From Granulicatella adiacens (GTDB lineage Bacteria; Bacillota; Bacilli; Lactobacillales; Aerococcaceae): DNA of 64,000 nt. A program made the translations under genes and the position numbers. The DNA lies in assembly GCA_018364485.1 (NCBI GenBank), contig JAGZLX010000001.1, positions 1 through 64,000 on the forward strand, read 5' to 3'. Under the pieces are notes generated by a model. The model saw nothing but the letters and a program-made list of their open reading frames with translations. It was not told where the DNA came from and ran no database searches. This document shows positions 36,061 to 45,728 of this stretch, piece by piece. The number at the start of each line of letters is the position of its first letter. Position 1 is the first letter of the stretch.

Positions 36061-37413
36061 ATGGGGAAATATTTTGGAACAGATGGCGTTCGCGGAGTAG
36101 CGAATGCGGAATTAACACCTGAATTAGCATTTAAACTAGGTCGCTACGGCGGGTACGTTTTATTGCAACAAGCGGAAGGAAACGCACATCCACGCGTATT
36201 AGTGGGTCGTGACACTCGTATTTCAGGTCAATTGTTAGAGCATGCTTTAATCGCAGGATTACTTTCTGTGGGGATTGAAGTCATGCAACTTGGAGTCATT
36301 CCAACTCCAGGTGTTGCGTACTTAACACGTATGCAAGGGGCTGTAGCTGGGGTTATGATTTCAGCGTCACACAACCCAGCACAAGATAACGGAATTAAAT
36401 TCTTTGGTGCAGACGGTTTCAAATTAACTGACGAAACTGAAGCACAAATCGAAGCGTTATTAGATGCTGAGGAAGACACATTACCACGTCCTTCTACAGA
36501 TGCATTAGGAACAGTGGATGAGTATTTAGAAGGAAGATTGAAATACAGCCAATTCTTACAAAATACAGTGGATTCATTATCAGGCATGAAAGTCGCTTTA
36601 GACGGCGCAAACGGAGCAACAGCTTCGATGTTAACGCGTCTATTCGCTGACTTAGACACAGACTTCCACACAATGGGTGACAAACCAAACGGCGTGAACA
36701 TTAACGATGGCGTTGGATCAACACATCCAGAAGCGTTAGTGGCGTTCGTGAAAGAAACAGGCGCAGACCTTGGATTAAGCTTCGATGGAGACGGCGACCG
36801 CTGTATCGCTGTGGATGAAAATGGCGAAATCGTTGATGGCGATAAAATCATGTTCATCCTTGGTAAACACTTCAAGAACCAAGGAACGCTAAGCAAAGAT
36901 ACAATCGTATCAACTGTTATGAGTAACTTAGGATTCCATAAAGCGGTAGAAGCGGAAGGTATGGTTGCTCTTCAAACAGCTGTAGGTGACCGTTACGTTG
37001 TTGAAGAAATGCGTAAAAACAACTACAACTTCGGTGGAGAACAATCAGGACATATTGTTATCCTAGATTTAAACACAACAGGGGACGGCTTACTTTCAGG
37101 AATTCAATTAATGAACGTAATGAAACAAACTGGTAAGAAATTAAGCGAATTAGCAAGTGAAGTACCAACATACCCACAAGAATTAGTGAACATCCGTGTG
37201 AGCGATAAAAATGGCGTTATGGAAGTTCCAGCGATTAAAGAAGTCATCGATGCTGTTGAAGCAGAAATGGCAGGAAACGGACGCGTTCTTGTACGTCCGA
37301 GTGGTACAGAACCGCTTGTTCGTGTCATGGTGGAAGCTCCAACAGATGAACTTGTTCACGACTACGTAACACGTATCGCTGACGTTGTTCGCAAAGAAGT
37401 TGGAATCGACTAA
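36061..37413 (+). CDS. glmM: Phosphoglucosamine mutase GlmM
   Basis: A 450-residue phosphohexomutase that converts glucosamine-6-P to glucosamine-1-P for peptidoglycan. It has an FGTDGVRG start, active-site Ser loop [16 protein letters not shown], metal loop DGDGDR and the C-terminal phosphate-binding [19 protein letters not shown] precedes ATG 36061. It also binds and inhibits CdaA in relatives. Confidence 0.96.
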   Translation: MGKYFGTDGVRGVANAELTPELAFKLGRYGGYVLLQQAEGNAHPRVLVGRDTRISGQLLEHALIAGLLSVGIEVMQLGVIPTPGVAYLTRMQGAVAGVMISASHNPAQDNGIKFFGADGFKLTDETEAQIEALLDAEEDTLPRPSTDALGTVDEYLEGRLKYSQFLQNTVDSLSGMKVALDGANGATASMLTRLFADLDTDFHTMGDKPNGVNINDGVGSTHPEALVAFVKETGADLGLSFDGDGDRCIAVDENGEIVDGDKIMFILGKHFKNQGTLSKDTIVSTVMSNLGFHKAVEAEGMVALQTAVGDRYVVEEMRKNNYNFGGEQSGHIVILDLNTTGDGLLSGIQLMNVMKQTGKKLSELASEVPTYPQELVNIRVSDKNGVMEVPAIKEVIDAVEAEMAGNGRVLVRPSGTEPLVRVMVEAPTDELVHDYVTRIADVVRKEVGID

Positions 37414-37435
37414 TTATAGAATAAACGATAAGGGA

Positions 37436-37465
37436 AGAGAGCTTTGAAAAAGGCTCTCTTTTTTT
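37436..37465 (+). terminator. Terminator of cdaA-cdaR-glmM
   Basis: AGAGAGC pairs with GCTCTCT, followed by a T-run. Confidence 0.85.
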
Positions 37466-37480
37466 GTTAGGGTAAACCAC

Positions 37481-37533
37481 TTGATTTTAAAAAGAACAAT
37501 TGATACAATGTAAAACGTAATTATTTCGATTTA
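37481..37533 (+). promoter_or_regulatory. Promoter with Zur-like box for rpsN2
   Basis: TTGATT (37481-37486) and TACAAT (37504-37509) are 17 bp apart. An imperfect palindrome, AAACGTAAT-T-ATTTCGATTT (37513-37532), follows and resembles the Zur box (AAATCGTAATNATTACGATTT). It overlaps the expected transcription start, fitting zinc-dependent repression. Confidence 0.7.
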
Positions 37534-37549
37534 GAAAGAAGAGAAGAAA

Positions 37550-37819
37550 ATGGCAAAGAAATCTAAAATTGCAAAATATCAAAAACAGCAAGCGCTCATC
37601 GAACATTACGCTGAAAAACGCTATGCATTAAAGCAAGCTGGAGACGTTGAGGGATTAAGAAAACTCCCTAAAGATTCCAACCCGAACCGCCTCAACCGTC
37701 GCGATGAAATCGATGGTCGTCCAAGAGGAGTGATGCGTAAATTTGGAATGTCTCGTATTAAGTTTAGAGAATTAGCGCATCAAGGATTGATTCCAGGTGT
37801 TCAAAAAGCAAGCTGGTAA
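37550..37819 (+). CDS. rpsN2: Zinc-independent ribosomal protein S14 (type 2)
   Basis: An 89-residue S14 lacking the CxxC zinc pairs of the type-1 protein. It retains the C-terminal [17 protein letters not shown] core. Such zinc-free paralogues replace the zinc form under zinc starvation and are usually Zur-controlled. The upstream Zur-like box fits this. Confidence 0.93.
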   Translation: MAKKSKIAKYQKQQALIEHYAEKRYALKQAGDVEGLRKLPKDSNPNRLNRRDEIDGRPRGVMRKFGMSRIKFRELAHQGLIPGVQKASW

Positions 37820-37836
37820 AAGAGGAGGTAAGGTAA

Positions 37837-37947
37837 ATGAAACAAGATTTAGCAACGGCGTATCGTCAAATGAAGAGCCCAAACATCAAAACAAGAAAGA
37901 GAGCGTTGAAACTGATCCACGAGGCTAAACGCTCAAAGAAAAAATAA
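37837..37947 (+). CDS. Small basic protein, putative metal homeostasis protein
   Basis: A 36-residue very basic peptide (MKQDLATAYRQMKSPN..., ending KRSKKK) with AGGAGG 7 bp before the ATG. Small proteins of this kind beside rpsN2 are annotated as putative metal homeostasis proteins in lactobacilli and enterococci; I recall that by pattern and am not certain. It probably shares the zinc-responsive transcript of rpsN2. Confidence 0.65.
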   Translation: MKQDLATAYRQMKSPNIKTRKRALKLIHEAKRSKKK

Positions 37948-37982
37948 CGTATGTGGATATTGCTTTTAGTGGGGAAGAGAGA

Positions 37983-38195
37983 AGAACACTTATAATATGA
38001 TTTCGGAGAATCCTCGGATTTTATAATAGCAGTAACGTGAATATGCATCAAAACAAATAAGAGGGCGTTGGAATTTATTCCATACGCCCTCTTTGAGGCT
38101 TTGAAGGTGAGAGACGTACGGCTCTCACCGGTGCAACGTTACAGCTATTATAATTAAATCCGAAGGATTCTCCAAAACACAATTTGAGTGTCTTT
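37983..38195 (+). repeat. Structured intergenic repeat, copy C (forward)
   Basis: The outer stem GAACACT...GGAGAATCC...AATAGCAGTAACGT pairs with ACGTTACAGCTATT...GGATTCTCC...AGTGT. The hairpins are GAGGGCGT/ACGCCCTC and GGTGAGAGAC...GGCTCTCACCGGTGC. The second hairpin here is fully paired, giving compensatory changes against other copies. It fills the gap before the thioesterase gene. Confidence 0.85.
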
Positions 38196-38253
38196 GAACG
38201 CATTTTGGTTTCATGTTAGAATAGAACAGTAAACTACCCAAGGAGCTAATCAA

Positions 38254-38787
38254 ATGAGTACAAAAACATGTAGCCAAACACGTGCAATTCAAGCACGTAG
38301 AATTTTCCCGTTCGATGTGAATATGCATAACACACTTTTCGGAGGAAATTTAACACGAATTATTGATGATTGTGCGTCGATTACGGTATCTCGTCATTGC
38401 CGTCGTCTTGCGGTAACGGCATCGGTGGACGCGATGAACTATTTAAAACCACTTCCATTGGGTCATTCTGTCTGCGTAGAGACGTATATCTCAGGGACAG
38501 GGAAGAAGAGTATGGAAGTTTTCTGTAAAGTGGTCGGAGAAGATGTATTGAACGGCGAGCGCTATTTAGCAGCGACAAGCTTTTGGACATTCGTGGCACT
38601 TCCTCGTGACGGTGAAGGTGATTTTACAGTGGATGCCATCGTTCCTGAAACCGATGAAGAAAAATTCATCTGTAGCGGATACGAAGAACGTCGTAAGGCC
38701 CGCTTGGAGCAACTTGGACGACAAGAAGCATTGATGGAACATATCACGGTTGTGAAGCCTTGGAATTTGGAAGAGAGTGAATCTTAA
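38254..38787 (+). CDS. Acyl-CoA thioesterase, hotdog fold
   Basis: A 177-residue hotdog-fold thioesterase. It has a RRIFPFDVNMHNTLFGG N-terminus with GG active-site loop and a DDCASITVSRHC helix, typical of YciA/BFIT-like acyl-CoA thioesterases. AAGGAG precedes the ATG. Substrate length cannot be inferred. Confidence 0.85.
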   Translation: MSTKTCSQTRAIQARRIFPFDVNMHNTLFGGNLTRIIDDCASITVSRHCRRLAVTASVDAMNYLKPLPLGHSVCVETYISGTGKKSMEVFCKVVGEDVLNGERYLAATSFWTFVALPRDGEGDFTVDAIVPETDEEKFICSGYEERRKARLEQLGRQEALMEHITVVKPWNLEESES

Positions 38788-38865
38788 ACAAAATCTAAGA
38801 AAGTTGCTAAAGAACTTTTAGCAATCTCTGTTATAATGCATGTAACAACAAAAAAGGAGTACATC

Positions 38866-39474
38866 GTGGACACTCAAAAAGCAATAGAACTCAATCGTAA
38901 AATCATTCGTATCGTAACGATTATCGGGATTATTTTAACGATTATTTTAGGATGGCTCGTGGCCAAGAATGATTATTTCGCGCTAGACGGACCGTTCCGT
39001 GAAAGCATTGCCCATTCAGGTTGGGTAGGGATTTTGATTTTTATCCTGATTCAAATTACCCAAGTGGTTTACCCGATTATTCCGGGAGGCTTAACTTGTG
39101 TCATCGGGCATATCGTATTCGGGCCTCTTTACGGCTGGATTTATAATTTTGTGGGAATCATGATTGGTTCTTGTATCAACTTCTGGTTAGCTCGTCGCTA
39201 CGGTGAGACGTTGGCGAAGGCGTTCGTAGATGATGATACGTACAATAAATACATCGGATATTTGGACAAAGGAAAACACTTCGAGCGCTTCTTCTTTTGG
39301 GCGCTGGTTCTTCCTGGGTTCCCAGATGACTTCCTATGTATGGTGGCAGGACTCAGTCATATGACCTTCAAGAAATTCGTCGCGATTTGTTTAGTCGCTA
39401 AACCAGTCACGCTATACGTTTATACACTGATTGCAGCAGAAGGTGTAGAAGCCTTCTTCAGACTATTTAATTAA
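38866..39474 (+). CDS. VTT-domain (TVP38/TMEM64, DedA-like) membrane protein
   Basis: A 202-residue membrane protein with several hydrophobic segments and the VTT features PIIPGGLTCVIGHIVFGP and PGFPDDFLCMVAG. I choose GTG 38866 with AAAGGAG 6 bp upstream. An in-frame ATG at 38836 overlaps a TATAAT -10 box and would lie at or before the transcription start. Family members are linked to lipid scrambling or transport. Confidence 0.8.
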   Translation: MDTQKAIELNRKIIRIVTIIGIILTIILGWLVAKNDYFALDGPFRESIAHSGWVGILIFILIQITQVVYPIIPGGLTCVIGHIVFGPLYGWIYNFVGIMIGSCINFWLARRYGETLAKAFVDDDTYNKYIGYLDKGKHFERFFFWALVLPGFPDDFLCMVAGLSHMTFKKFVAICLVAKPVTLYVYTLIAAEGVEAFFRLFN

Positions 39475-39489
39475 GAAAGCAGTATAGAG

Positions 39490-39774
39490 ATGAAAAAAAT
39501 CATGATTGCACTCGTGCGTGGATATCAAAAGTGGATTTCTCCCTTATTCCCACCTTCATGTATTTACAGACCCACCTGCTCGAGCTATATGATTCAGGCA
39601 GTTGAAAAACATGGCGCGCTAAAAGGCGTGTTGATGGGGTGCGGACGCATTTGCAGATGCCATCCATTTATTCGCGGTGGCCAAGATCCGGTTCCAGACT
39701 ATTTCACGCTTAGACGGAACAAGGATTACCGTAAGAAAATTATTGATGCCAGTAAACAGGACACAGCTGACTAG
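39490..39774 (+). CDS. yidD: Membrane protein insertion efficiency factor YidD
   Basis: A 94-residue protein with family signature [20 protein letters not shown], then [11 protein letters not shown]. It is thought to assist YidC/Oxa1-type membrane insertion. It follows the VTT gene by 15 bp and ends in a terminator. Confidence 0.93.
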   Translation: MKKIMIALVRGYQKWISPLFPPSCIYRPTCSSYMIQAVEKHGALKGVLMGCGRICRCHPFIRGGQDPVPDYFTLRRNKDYRKKIIDASKQDTAD

Positions 39775-39793
39775 AAATAGTCGGCTGTTTTTG
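39762..39793 (+). terminator. Terminator of the yidD unit
   Basis: ACAGC-T-GACTA pairs with TAGTC-G-GCTGT, followed by TTTT. Confidence 0.85.
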
Positions 39794-39804
39794 TTTCTAA
39801 GGAT

Positions 39805-39843
39805 AAAAAGAAAAAGGAACAAGAGAATTTCTCTTGTACCTTG
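39805..39843 (-). terminator. Terminator of the lar operon (minus strand)
   Basis: Read on the minus strand, GGTACAAGAGAAATTCTCTTGTTCC forms a hairpin followed by T-rich DNA, just after larD. Confidence 0.8.
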
Positions 39844-39866
39844 TCTGTTTTTATACAGATATCATT

Positions 39867-40595
39867 TTAGATAAAGTAACCTAAGTAGTAACGAACGAAG
39901 AATGCAGCACATACAGCACCAACGAATGGAGCAGTACCAGGTACTAATAATCCATATTGCCAGTCGTTATTTACTTTGTCTTTGATTGGTAATAATTGGT
40001 AAGCAAGACGAGGTCCTAAGTCACGAGCTTGGTTCATCGCGAATCCAGTTGTACCTCCAAGACCCATACCGACAGCCCATACGATTAAACCAACCACGAT
40101 TGGTAATAATTGTTTGTTTACATTTTCAGTTGCTAAGATAGCTGATAAGAAAATGAAAGTTGCAAATGCTTCGACGAAGTAGTTACGTGGTAAGTTACGT
40201 AAGTTAGGGTTTGTTGAGAAGATGTTACGGATTGCGATTCCGTCTACTTGACCTTCAGAAGCTGTGAAGTGGTCTGCGTACATGAACCATACGATCACCG
40301 CACCAGCGAATGCGCCTAAGAATTCAGCGATAGCAACAGGGATGAATTGTTCTGCAGGAAGTACTCCTAAAACCACTTTAGCAAGCGCCATAGCAGGGTT
40401 GATACTTACACCACCAAAGATGAATAAAGTAACAGTGATACCGAATGCCCATGTTGTGATGGCGAATAAGTGACCTGTTCCAGCGTATTTTGTTTTCTTC
40501 AAGACGTCATCACAGTGTACGCCGACCCCGAAGATAATCATGAGGGCTGTTCCCATAAATTCTGATAATAATAAATGCATAAATGTTTGATCCAT
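39867..40595 (-). CDS. larD: Aquaglyceroporin-family channel, LarD-like
   Basis: A 242-residue MIP channel with six hydrophobic segments. The first asparagine box is NPA (INPAMA); the second is altered to NQA (MNQARDLGPRL). In L. plantarum the lar operon encodes LarD, a lactic-acid channel; the linkage to larABC here supports that role. Glycerol transport is an alternative. GGAGAATC precedes the ATG. Confidence 0.85.
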   Translation of the reverse strand: MDQTFMHLLLSEFMGTALMIIFGVGVHCDDVLKKTKYAGTGHLFAITTWAFGITVTLFIFGGVSINPAMALAKVVLGVLPAEQFIPVAIAEFLGAFAGAVIVWFMYADHFTASEGQVDGIAIRNIFSTNPNLRNLPRNYFVEAFATFIFLSAILATENVNKQLLPIVVGLIVWAVGMGLGGTTGFAMNQARDLGPRLAYQLLPIKDKVNNDWQYGLLVPGTAPFVGAVCAAFFVRYYLGYFI

Positions 40596-40608
40596 TGGTT
40601 GATTCTCC

Positions 40609-42039
40609 TTAATGTAATTCTTTTGTTAATTGTTGATAGACGGCTTGAATCGATAATCCAGTTTCGTGGGCGATTCTAGCACAGTCTTCATATTCTAATG
40701 TTGATTTTGTAAAGGTACCGTATTGGTTTTTCTTTACTTTCACTTCTCCGAGGCTCGTTTGTTGAGTCTCGAAAGTGCGAGTCATGACTTTACGTTGAAC
40801 GTTTTGATAACGAAAGCCAATCGTTGAAGTTTGTTCGAATAAAATGGCTGTAAACCGTTCGAGGTCTCCTTCTTGAATGAGAAGTGTGAGATGTGTTGCC
40901 GGACGGTTTTTCTTTGTGTAAACGGGAGTGTAGTGCACATCAAGCGCGCCTTCTTCTAATAAAAGGCTCATGATGTAACCAAGCTCTTCACCGCTTTGGT
41001 CATCGATGGTTGTATCGATTTGAATGATTTCATCGTTATTGGAAGTCACGACTTGATGAGAAAGTGAACTTTTCTCTAAGAGTGTTCCGCGTAACGCGTT
41101 GAATTTACCCGTGTCACGTTTTCCAAAACCGTAACCGACTTTTGTAGCGGTTAGGTTTGAAGGTTGTGCAAATACTGGGCGAATGGCCTTAAAGAGAGCA
41201 AGGCCGGTTGGTGTCACAAGCTCTGTATGAATGTCAAAGTCTTGTGAGAATGGAATGGCAGTTCCGAGTCTTAATTGCATCACGGCAGGAACCGGTACAG
41301 GCATCACTCCATGTGCAACAGTAATTGTTCCGCTACCTTCTGTGACAGCAGTGCTATAAACCGCATCAATGTCGAGTGTTTCCCATAAAATGAAGAAACT
41401 CATGATGTCGATGATAGAGTCTGTTGCGCCAACCTCGTGGAAGTGAATTTCCTCCACAGGCATTTGGTGTACGTTTGCTTCCGCTTGTGCGATGTCACGG
41501 AATACTTCCAAACTTTTTTCTTTTACAAAGTCACTGACACCACTTGAAAGAATGATCGTTTCGATTTCTTTCAACCCACGAACTTCTCCGTGATGGTGAT
41601 GATGACTATGTGTATGTTCATGAGAATGACCGTCATGAGTATGTTCATGCTCATGATGATGATCGTGGTCATGTTCGTGTGAATGTTCATGCGTATGCTC
41701 ATGAGAGTGAGTGTGTGCATGTGTGTGTTCTTCTTGCGTATGTGAATGAGCATGTGTATGTTCGTGCTCATGGTGATGTTCATGGCCGTGGTCGTGATGG
41801 TGATGATCAAAGTCGCCAGCGATTCCATGGTCTTTTTCACCGTGTTCCATATGCACATCGAAGTCTGTTCCCCAAATACTACTTTTCGCGATGCGGTCTA
41901 CATGAAGATGATAACCGTCGAGCGAAATCGTCTTAAGGGCTTCTTCAAGATGCTTGCGGTCGGCTCCTAAATCGAGTAGAAGAGCATTTAGCATATCACC
42001 GCTCAGCCCAGAAAATGGTTCTAAATATAATGTGCTCAT
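40609..42039 (-). CDS. larC: Nickel-pincer cofactor biosynthesis protein LarC (single frame)
   Basis: A 476-residue LarC that inserts nickel into the pincer nucleotide cofactor of lactate racemase. The N-terminus is [21 protein letters not shown] His-rich segment (about 79-150; about 40 His) is followed by the conserved domain with [17 protein letters not shown]. The C-terminal half belongs to the LarC2 region. In L. plantarum LarC1 and LarC2 are joined by a programmed frameshift; here one uninterrupted frame encodes both. GGAGG and an ATGA overlap couple it to larB. Confidence 0.93.
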   Translation of the reverse strand: MSTLYLEPFSGLSGDMLNALLLDLGADRKHLEEALKTISLDGYHLHVDRIAKSSIWGTDFDVHMEHGEKDHGIAGDFDHHHHDHGHEHHHEHEHTHAHSHTQEEHTHAHTHSHEHTHEHSHEHDHDHHHEHEHTHDGHSHEHTHSHHHHHGEVRGLKEIETIILSSGVSDFVKEKSLEVFRDIAQAEANVHQMPVEEIHFHEVGATDSIIDIMSFFILWETLDIDAVYSTAVTEGSGTITVAHGVMPVPVPAVMQLRLGTAIPFSQDFDIHTELVTPTGLALFKAIRPVFAQPSNLTATKVGYGFGKRDTGKFNALRGTLLEKSSLSHQVVTSNNDEIIQIDTTIDDQSGEELGYIMSLLLEEGALDVHYTPVYTKKNRPATHLTLLIQEGDLERFTAILFEQTSTIGFRYQNVQRKVMTRTFETQQTSLGEVKVKKNQYGTFTKSTLEYEDCARIAHETGLSIQAVYQQLTKELH

Positions 42040-42779
42040 GCGAGTCCTCCTCGAATGTTGTTAATCATGCTTGCTGAATAGGCTGCGCCAAAACCGTTGT
42101 CGATGTTCACGACAGTAACGCCGCTTGCGCAAGAAGTCAGCATGCTGAGTAAAGTCGTCACGCCTTGAAGATTCGTTCCGTATCCGATGCTGGTTGGAAC
42201 GGCAATCACAGGAACGTCTACTAAACCGCCAACGACACTGACAAGAGCACCTTCCATACCGGCGATGACAATCACGACGCTAGCGCCTTGGATGTCTTCG
42301 AGACGATTGAAGAGGCGGTGAATCCCTGCCACTCCGACGTCGTAAATACGTTTGACGTGATTTCCGAATGTCTCAGCAGTGACAGCCGCTTCTTCGGCAA
42401 CAGGAATGTCGCTTGTGCCCGCTGTTACGACTGCGATGTAGTGTTCATGTTTTGGTGCGATTGGGTTAAGGACGAAGGTACGTCCGAGTGGTTCATAGAC
42501 GCCTTCAGGAAAAGCTTGTTTAAGAGCTTCCCCTTTTTCAGCGTTCACGCGTGTCGCAAGAATGGCTGTTTTATGCTCATTCATTGCACTGATGATGCCA
42601 ATTAATTGTTCAATGTTTTTTCCTTCACCATAGATGATTTCTGGAAATCCATTGCGCTTTTGGCGAGAAAGATCAATGGCCGCGTAACCAATGTCTTCAA
42701 TCCCTTTCAAAAGGGTGGACGCTTCTTCAATCGAGAGGCGTCCATCTTTCACTTGTTGTAGAATTTCTTCTTGCTTCAT
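42036..42779 (-). CDS. larB: Pyridinium-3,5-biscarboxylic acid mononucleotide synthase LarB
   Basis: A 247-residue LarB that carboxylates and hydrolyses nicotinic acid adenine dinucleotide in pincer cofactor synthesis. Features are [10 protein letters not shown] at the N-terminus and a C-terminal [20 protein letters not shown], then PTSIGYGTN, the PurE-like core. I choose ATG 42779, 1 bp after the larA stop; a longer in-frame start would lie in larA. Confidence 0.9.
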   Translation of the reverse strand: MKQEEILQQVKDGRLSIEEASTLLKGIEDIGYAAIDLSRQKRNGFPEIIYGEGKNIEQLIGIISAMNEHKTAILATRVNAEKGEALKQAFPEGVYEPLGRTFVLNPIAPKHEHYIAVVTAGTSDIPVAEEAAVTAETFGNHVKRIYDVGVAGIHRLFNRLEDIQGASVVIVIAGMEGALVSVVGGLVDVPVIAVPTSIGYGTNLQGVTTLLSMLTSCASGVTVVNIDNGFGAAYSASMINNIRGGLA

Positions 42780-42780
42780 A

Positions 42781-44061
42781 TTATTTATCTTCAACGATAA
42801 CAGATAATCCATCGCGGATAACTGTTACTTTTGCGTCTGCTCCTTGAAGTTCGAAGGCACGTGCAAGAGCTTCGTCAAATGTTTTCGCTAATTCCATATG
42901 CATATTTGTGATAAGACTTGGTTCAACTAAGTCAGATACAAAGATTACATGGTGGTGCACTAGGATGCGCGCTAAGATTTGAGAAGTCCATTGGTCTGGA
43001 ACTGTTTCAAGTCTTGGAGTGTTAATCGCTTGGTCTAAGAAGTCTTTAGGGTCTTTAACGTCTGCTAAGTTACGGTAGAAACCTTCACCACCGTGACCAT
43101 CTTGACATCCAGCAACCATGATGATTACGCCGCCTTCTTTATTTGTTGCTTCAGCAGCAGTCATACCTTTAACAGCTTGGTAGATGTTTTGGTCTAATGG
43201 GAAACCACCATTTGTTGAAACGGCGATGTCGCAAGGGATTTTAGTTACATGAGCTAATTCACGAACGAATTCGCAACCTACTTTATGTGCTTCAACCATG
43301 TCTCCGGCAAATGAACCGATGATATGTTTTTCACCATCTAATACAACGTTTACGATGAAGGCTAAGTTTGCAGTACGTGCTGCATATAACATATCTTCGT
43401 GGATTGGGTTGTGGTCTAAGTTACCAGTACGTGATTTGTCTGAGTCGATAAAGTCACCACTGTGGTTTGCCATGATTGTTTTATATGAAGCAACCCCAGG
43501 AAGAACTGATTTACGTCCGCCAGAGAATCCAGCGAAGAAGTGGCTTTCGATAAATCCTTCAGCGATTAGTAAGTCTGCTTCAGCAGCGATACGGTTGATG
43601 ATGCAGTCACCACCTGAAGGTAATTGACCGATTTTAACCATGTCTTCGTCGTTTGTTGAAATGTGCATTACGATTTCTTCGTTGTCCACGATTTCTTGAC
43701 CGTATTTGTTAATTAACTCTTCACGAGTTGAAGGACGGTGGAAACCAGTCGCAACTAAAATACGGATACGAGCGTCTGGGTTTACGCTACGGATACGACG
43801 TAAAATGATTGGTGTAATGATATGTGAAGGAACTGGACGTGTATGGTCAGAACTGATTAACACGATATCTTTTTTACCTTTTGCTAATTCTTCTAATGTT
43901 TGGCTACCAATTGGGTTATCCATTGATTTTTCCACTGTTTCTTGTTCAGAAAGTGGGTTGTGATAGTTTTCAGCTTTTGATTCAAGTAATCCAGCAAAGT
44001 TTTTGTCAGGAATTACAGCAGTAATAGATTTTTTGTCATAAGGTAGTTTGATTTCAACCAT
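42781..44061 (-). CDS. larA: Nickel-dependent lactate racemase LarA
   Basis: A 426-residue protein whose key residues align exactly with the numbering of L. plantarum LarA: Asp72 and Arg75 (SDHTRPVP), His108 (TGFHRPS), His174 (ESHFFAG), Lys184 (GGRKSVLPG, covalent cofactor attachment) and His200 (ANHSGD). It interconverts L- and D-lactate. A larB-larC-larD run follows on the same strand. GGAGATG precedes the ATG. Confidence 0.95.
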   Translation of the reverse strand: MVEIKLPYDKKSITAVIPDKNFAGLLESKAENYHNPLSEQETVEKSMDNPIGSQTLEELAKGKKDIVLISSDHTRPVPSHIITPIILRRIRSVNPDARIRILVATGFHRPSTREELINKYGQEIVDNEEIVMHISTNDEDMVKIGQLPSGGDCIINRIAAEADLLIAEGFIESHFFAGFSGGRKSVLPGVASYKTIMANHSGDFIDSDKSRTGNLDHNPIHEDMLYAARTANLAFIVNVVLDGEKHIIGSFAGDMVEAHKVGCEFVRELAHVTKIPCDIAVSTNGGFPLDQNIYQAVKGMTAAEATNKEGGVIIMVAGCQDGHGGEGFYRNLADVKDPKDFLDQAINTPRLETVPDQWTSQILARILVHHHVIFVSDLVEPSLITNMHMELAKTFDEALARAFELQGADAKVTVIRDGLSVIVEDK

Positions 44062-44129
44062 GATAACATCTCCTTAAAATTTTAATACGATTATAAGTAT
44101 ACATAAAAAAGTGCACTCGGAAGTCTCAA

Positions 44130-44152
44130 ACGTTAGTAACATTTGTTAACGT
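44130..44152. promoter_or_regulatory. Candidate Lar box between larA and larR
   Basis: The inverted repeat ACGTTA-N11-TAACGT lies between the divergent larA and larR. LarR activates larA from a palindromic box in the same position in L. plantarum. I infer the role from position and symmetry, not from a verified consensus. Confidence 0.55.
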
Positions 44153-44213
44153 CATTTTCTGTGATAAGATGATAATAGTGTGTATAGGAATTTACGTTAG
44201 AGGAGTGTTCAAT

Positions 44214-44882
44214 TTGAACAGCGAAGAATATTTAATTCAATTTTTAGAAAAAGAAAATACCCCTATTATAAAGAAGAAAAAACATATGTACCTTGCTTAT
44301 CGTGGGTTAGAACAAGCATATACGTATGTGTTAATCGATGGGTTTGTAAAGACAAGTATCATTATGAAGGATGGTCGCGAGTTTAATTTAGAGTATGTGA
44401 CACCGGTCGATATCGTTTCATTAGTGCGTGACGAAGTATCTAATTATACCTCAGCGCCGTTTAATGTCCGTATCGAAAGCGAGGAAGCAACGTTCTACCG
44501 TATTCCACGTATTAAGTTTTGGGAATACGTGAAAAACGACCAACAGTTGCAAGATTACGTGCGTGAATATTACCGTAATAAATTATCGGAAACCATCGAG
44601 TCGTTGCAATATATGACGATGAATGGGAAAAAAGGAGCAGTGTGTTCCTTCCTATATAAATTGATGAATCAATTTGGGGTAGACGCTGAAGGTGGAATTC
44701 TCATTGATTTCAACGTTACGAATGAGGACATCGCAGGATTTTGCGGAATCTCTACTCGTAATAGTGTAAACCGTATTATTCATGACCTTAAAGAAGAAGG
44801 CGTGGTTAAAATCCACAATCAAAAATTAGTGGTATTAGATAAAGCTTATTTAGAAGAATTTACAGGACGCGAAAGCTTTTAA
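44214..44882 (+). CDS. larR: Crp/Fnr-family regulator LarR
   Basis: A 222-residue regulator with a cyclic-nucleotide-like sensor domain (about 20-130) and a C-terminal HTH containing NVTNEDIAGFCGISTRNSVN. In L. plantarum LarR activates lar transcription in response to L-lactate. I choose TTG 44214 with AGAGGAG 8 bp upstream; an earlier ATG at 44169 lies in the promoter region. It is divergent from larA and followed by larE. Confidence 0.85.
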   Translation: MNSEEYLIQFLEKENTPIIKKKKHMYLAYRGLEQAYTYVLIDGFVKTSIIMKDGREFNLEYVTPVDIVSLVRDEVSNYTSAPFNVRIESEEATFYRIPRIKFWEYVKNDQQLQDYVREYYRNKLSETIESLQYMTMNGKKGAVCSFLYKLMNQFGVDAEGGILIDFNVTNEDIAGFCGISTRNSVNRIIHDLKEEGVVKIHNQKLVVLDKAYLEEFTGRESF

Positions 44883-44903
44883 TAAAGAAAGAAGGAACCG
44901 AGA

Positions 44904-45728
44904 ATGGATGAAAAAGAAGCACGATTACGCGAATTGCTGAAGGAAGTTGGGAAAATCGTTGTCCCATATTCAGGCGGGATTGATAGTAGTTACCTATTAA
45001 AAATCGCCGTGGATACACTTGGACGTGACAATGTCATCGCAGCAGTAGTGAACTCTGAGTTATTCTCAGACCGTGAATTTAGTGAAGCAATTGACCTTGG
45101 AACGGAAATGGGCGCGCGTGTGCTAGGGCTTGAAATGGAAGAACTATCCGATCCACATATCGCCTCAAATACACCAAACAGCTGGTATTATAGTAAGAAA
45201 ATGCTCTATCAAACGATTAAAAAGAATGTAGAGAGCGAAGGGTTTACCGTGCTTTCAGATGGGTTAATTATGGATGACATCAATGATTATCGCCCAGGTG
45301 TGAAGGCGCGTAATGAAGAAGGCGTACGTAGTCTCTTGCAAGAAGCTGGATTATATAAATCAGAAATTCGTGAGTTAGCCAAACGTGCAGGTGTTACCAA
45401 CTGGAACAAAACTCCTTCATGCAGTTTAGCGTCTCGTTTCCCATACGGAACACGCATCACTCCTGAAAAAGTAGAAGCAGTCTTCAAAGCGGAAGAATAC
45501 TTCACGAAGCGTGGATTTGAACCAGTACGTGTTCGCGTACATCAAGACTTAGCGCGTATCGAAGTCGGCGCAGACCAAATCGAAAAACTCGTGAAGAATC
45601 ATGAAGAAATTAACGCGATGATGCAAGACTTAGGGTTCTTATTTGTAACAGTCGACCTTCAAGGGTATAAATACGGCCGTATGAACGACCAACTCGACGA
45701 AAAGACAAAGAAAGCAGCGGTAGAATAA
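44904..45728 (+). CDS. larE: Pincer cofactor sulfur transferase LarE
   Basis: A 274-residue PP-loop ATPase (PYSGGIDSSYL) that donates sulfur to the cofactor by sacrificing a cysteine. Cys173 in NKTPSCSLASRFPYGT is the likely equivalent of the sacrificed Cys176 of L. plantarum LarE. It sits behind larR rather than at the end of the larABCD operon. DUF924 overlaps its stop by 1 bp. Confidence 0.92.
   Translation: MDEKEARLRELLKEVGKIVVPYSGGIDSSYLLKIAVDTLGRDNVIAAVVNSELFSDREFSEAIDLGTEMGARVLGLEMEELSDPHIASNTPNSWYYSKKMLYQTIKKNVESEGFTVLSDGLIMDDINDYRPGVKARNEEGVRSLLQEAGLYKSEIRELAKRAGVTNWNKTPSCSLASRFPYGTRITPEKVEAVFKAEEYFTKRGFEPVRVRVHQDLARIEVGADQIEKLVKNHEEINAMMQDLGFLFVTVDLQGYKYGRMNDQLDEKTKKAAVE

Noticed and set aside
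41590..41810. Short tandem repeats inside larC as a possible CRISPR or microsatellite
   Set aside because: The repetition is explained by His-rich coding sequence in frame; there are no regular spacers.
41571..41970. Open frames in other frames and strands opposite the His-rich part of larC
   Set aside because: They arise from the repetitive CAT/CAC codons; no start signals.
42780..42812. Longer LarB form starting inside larA
   Set aside because: The added residues are read from larA coding sequence in another frame; the shorter form matches the usual LarB length.
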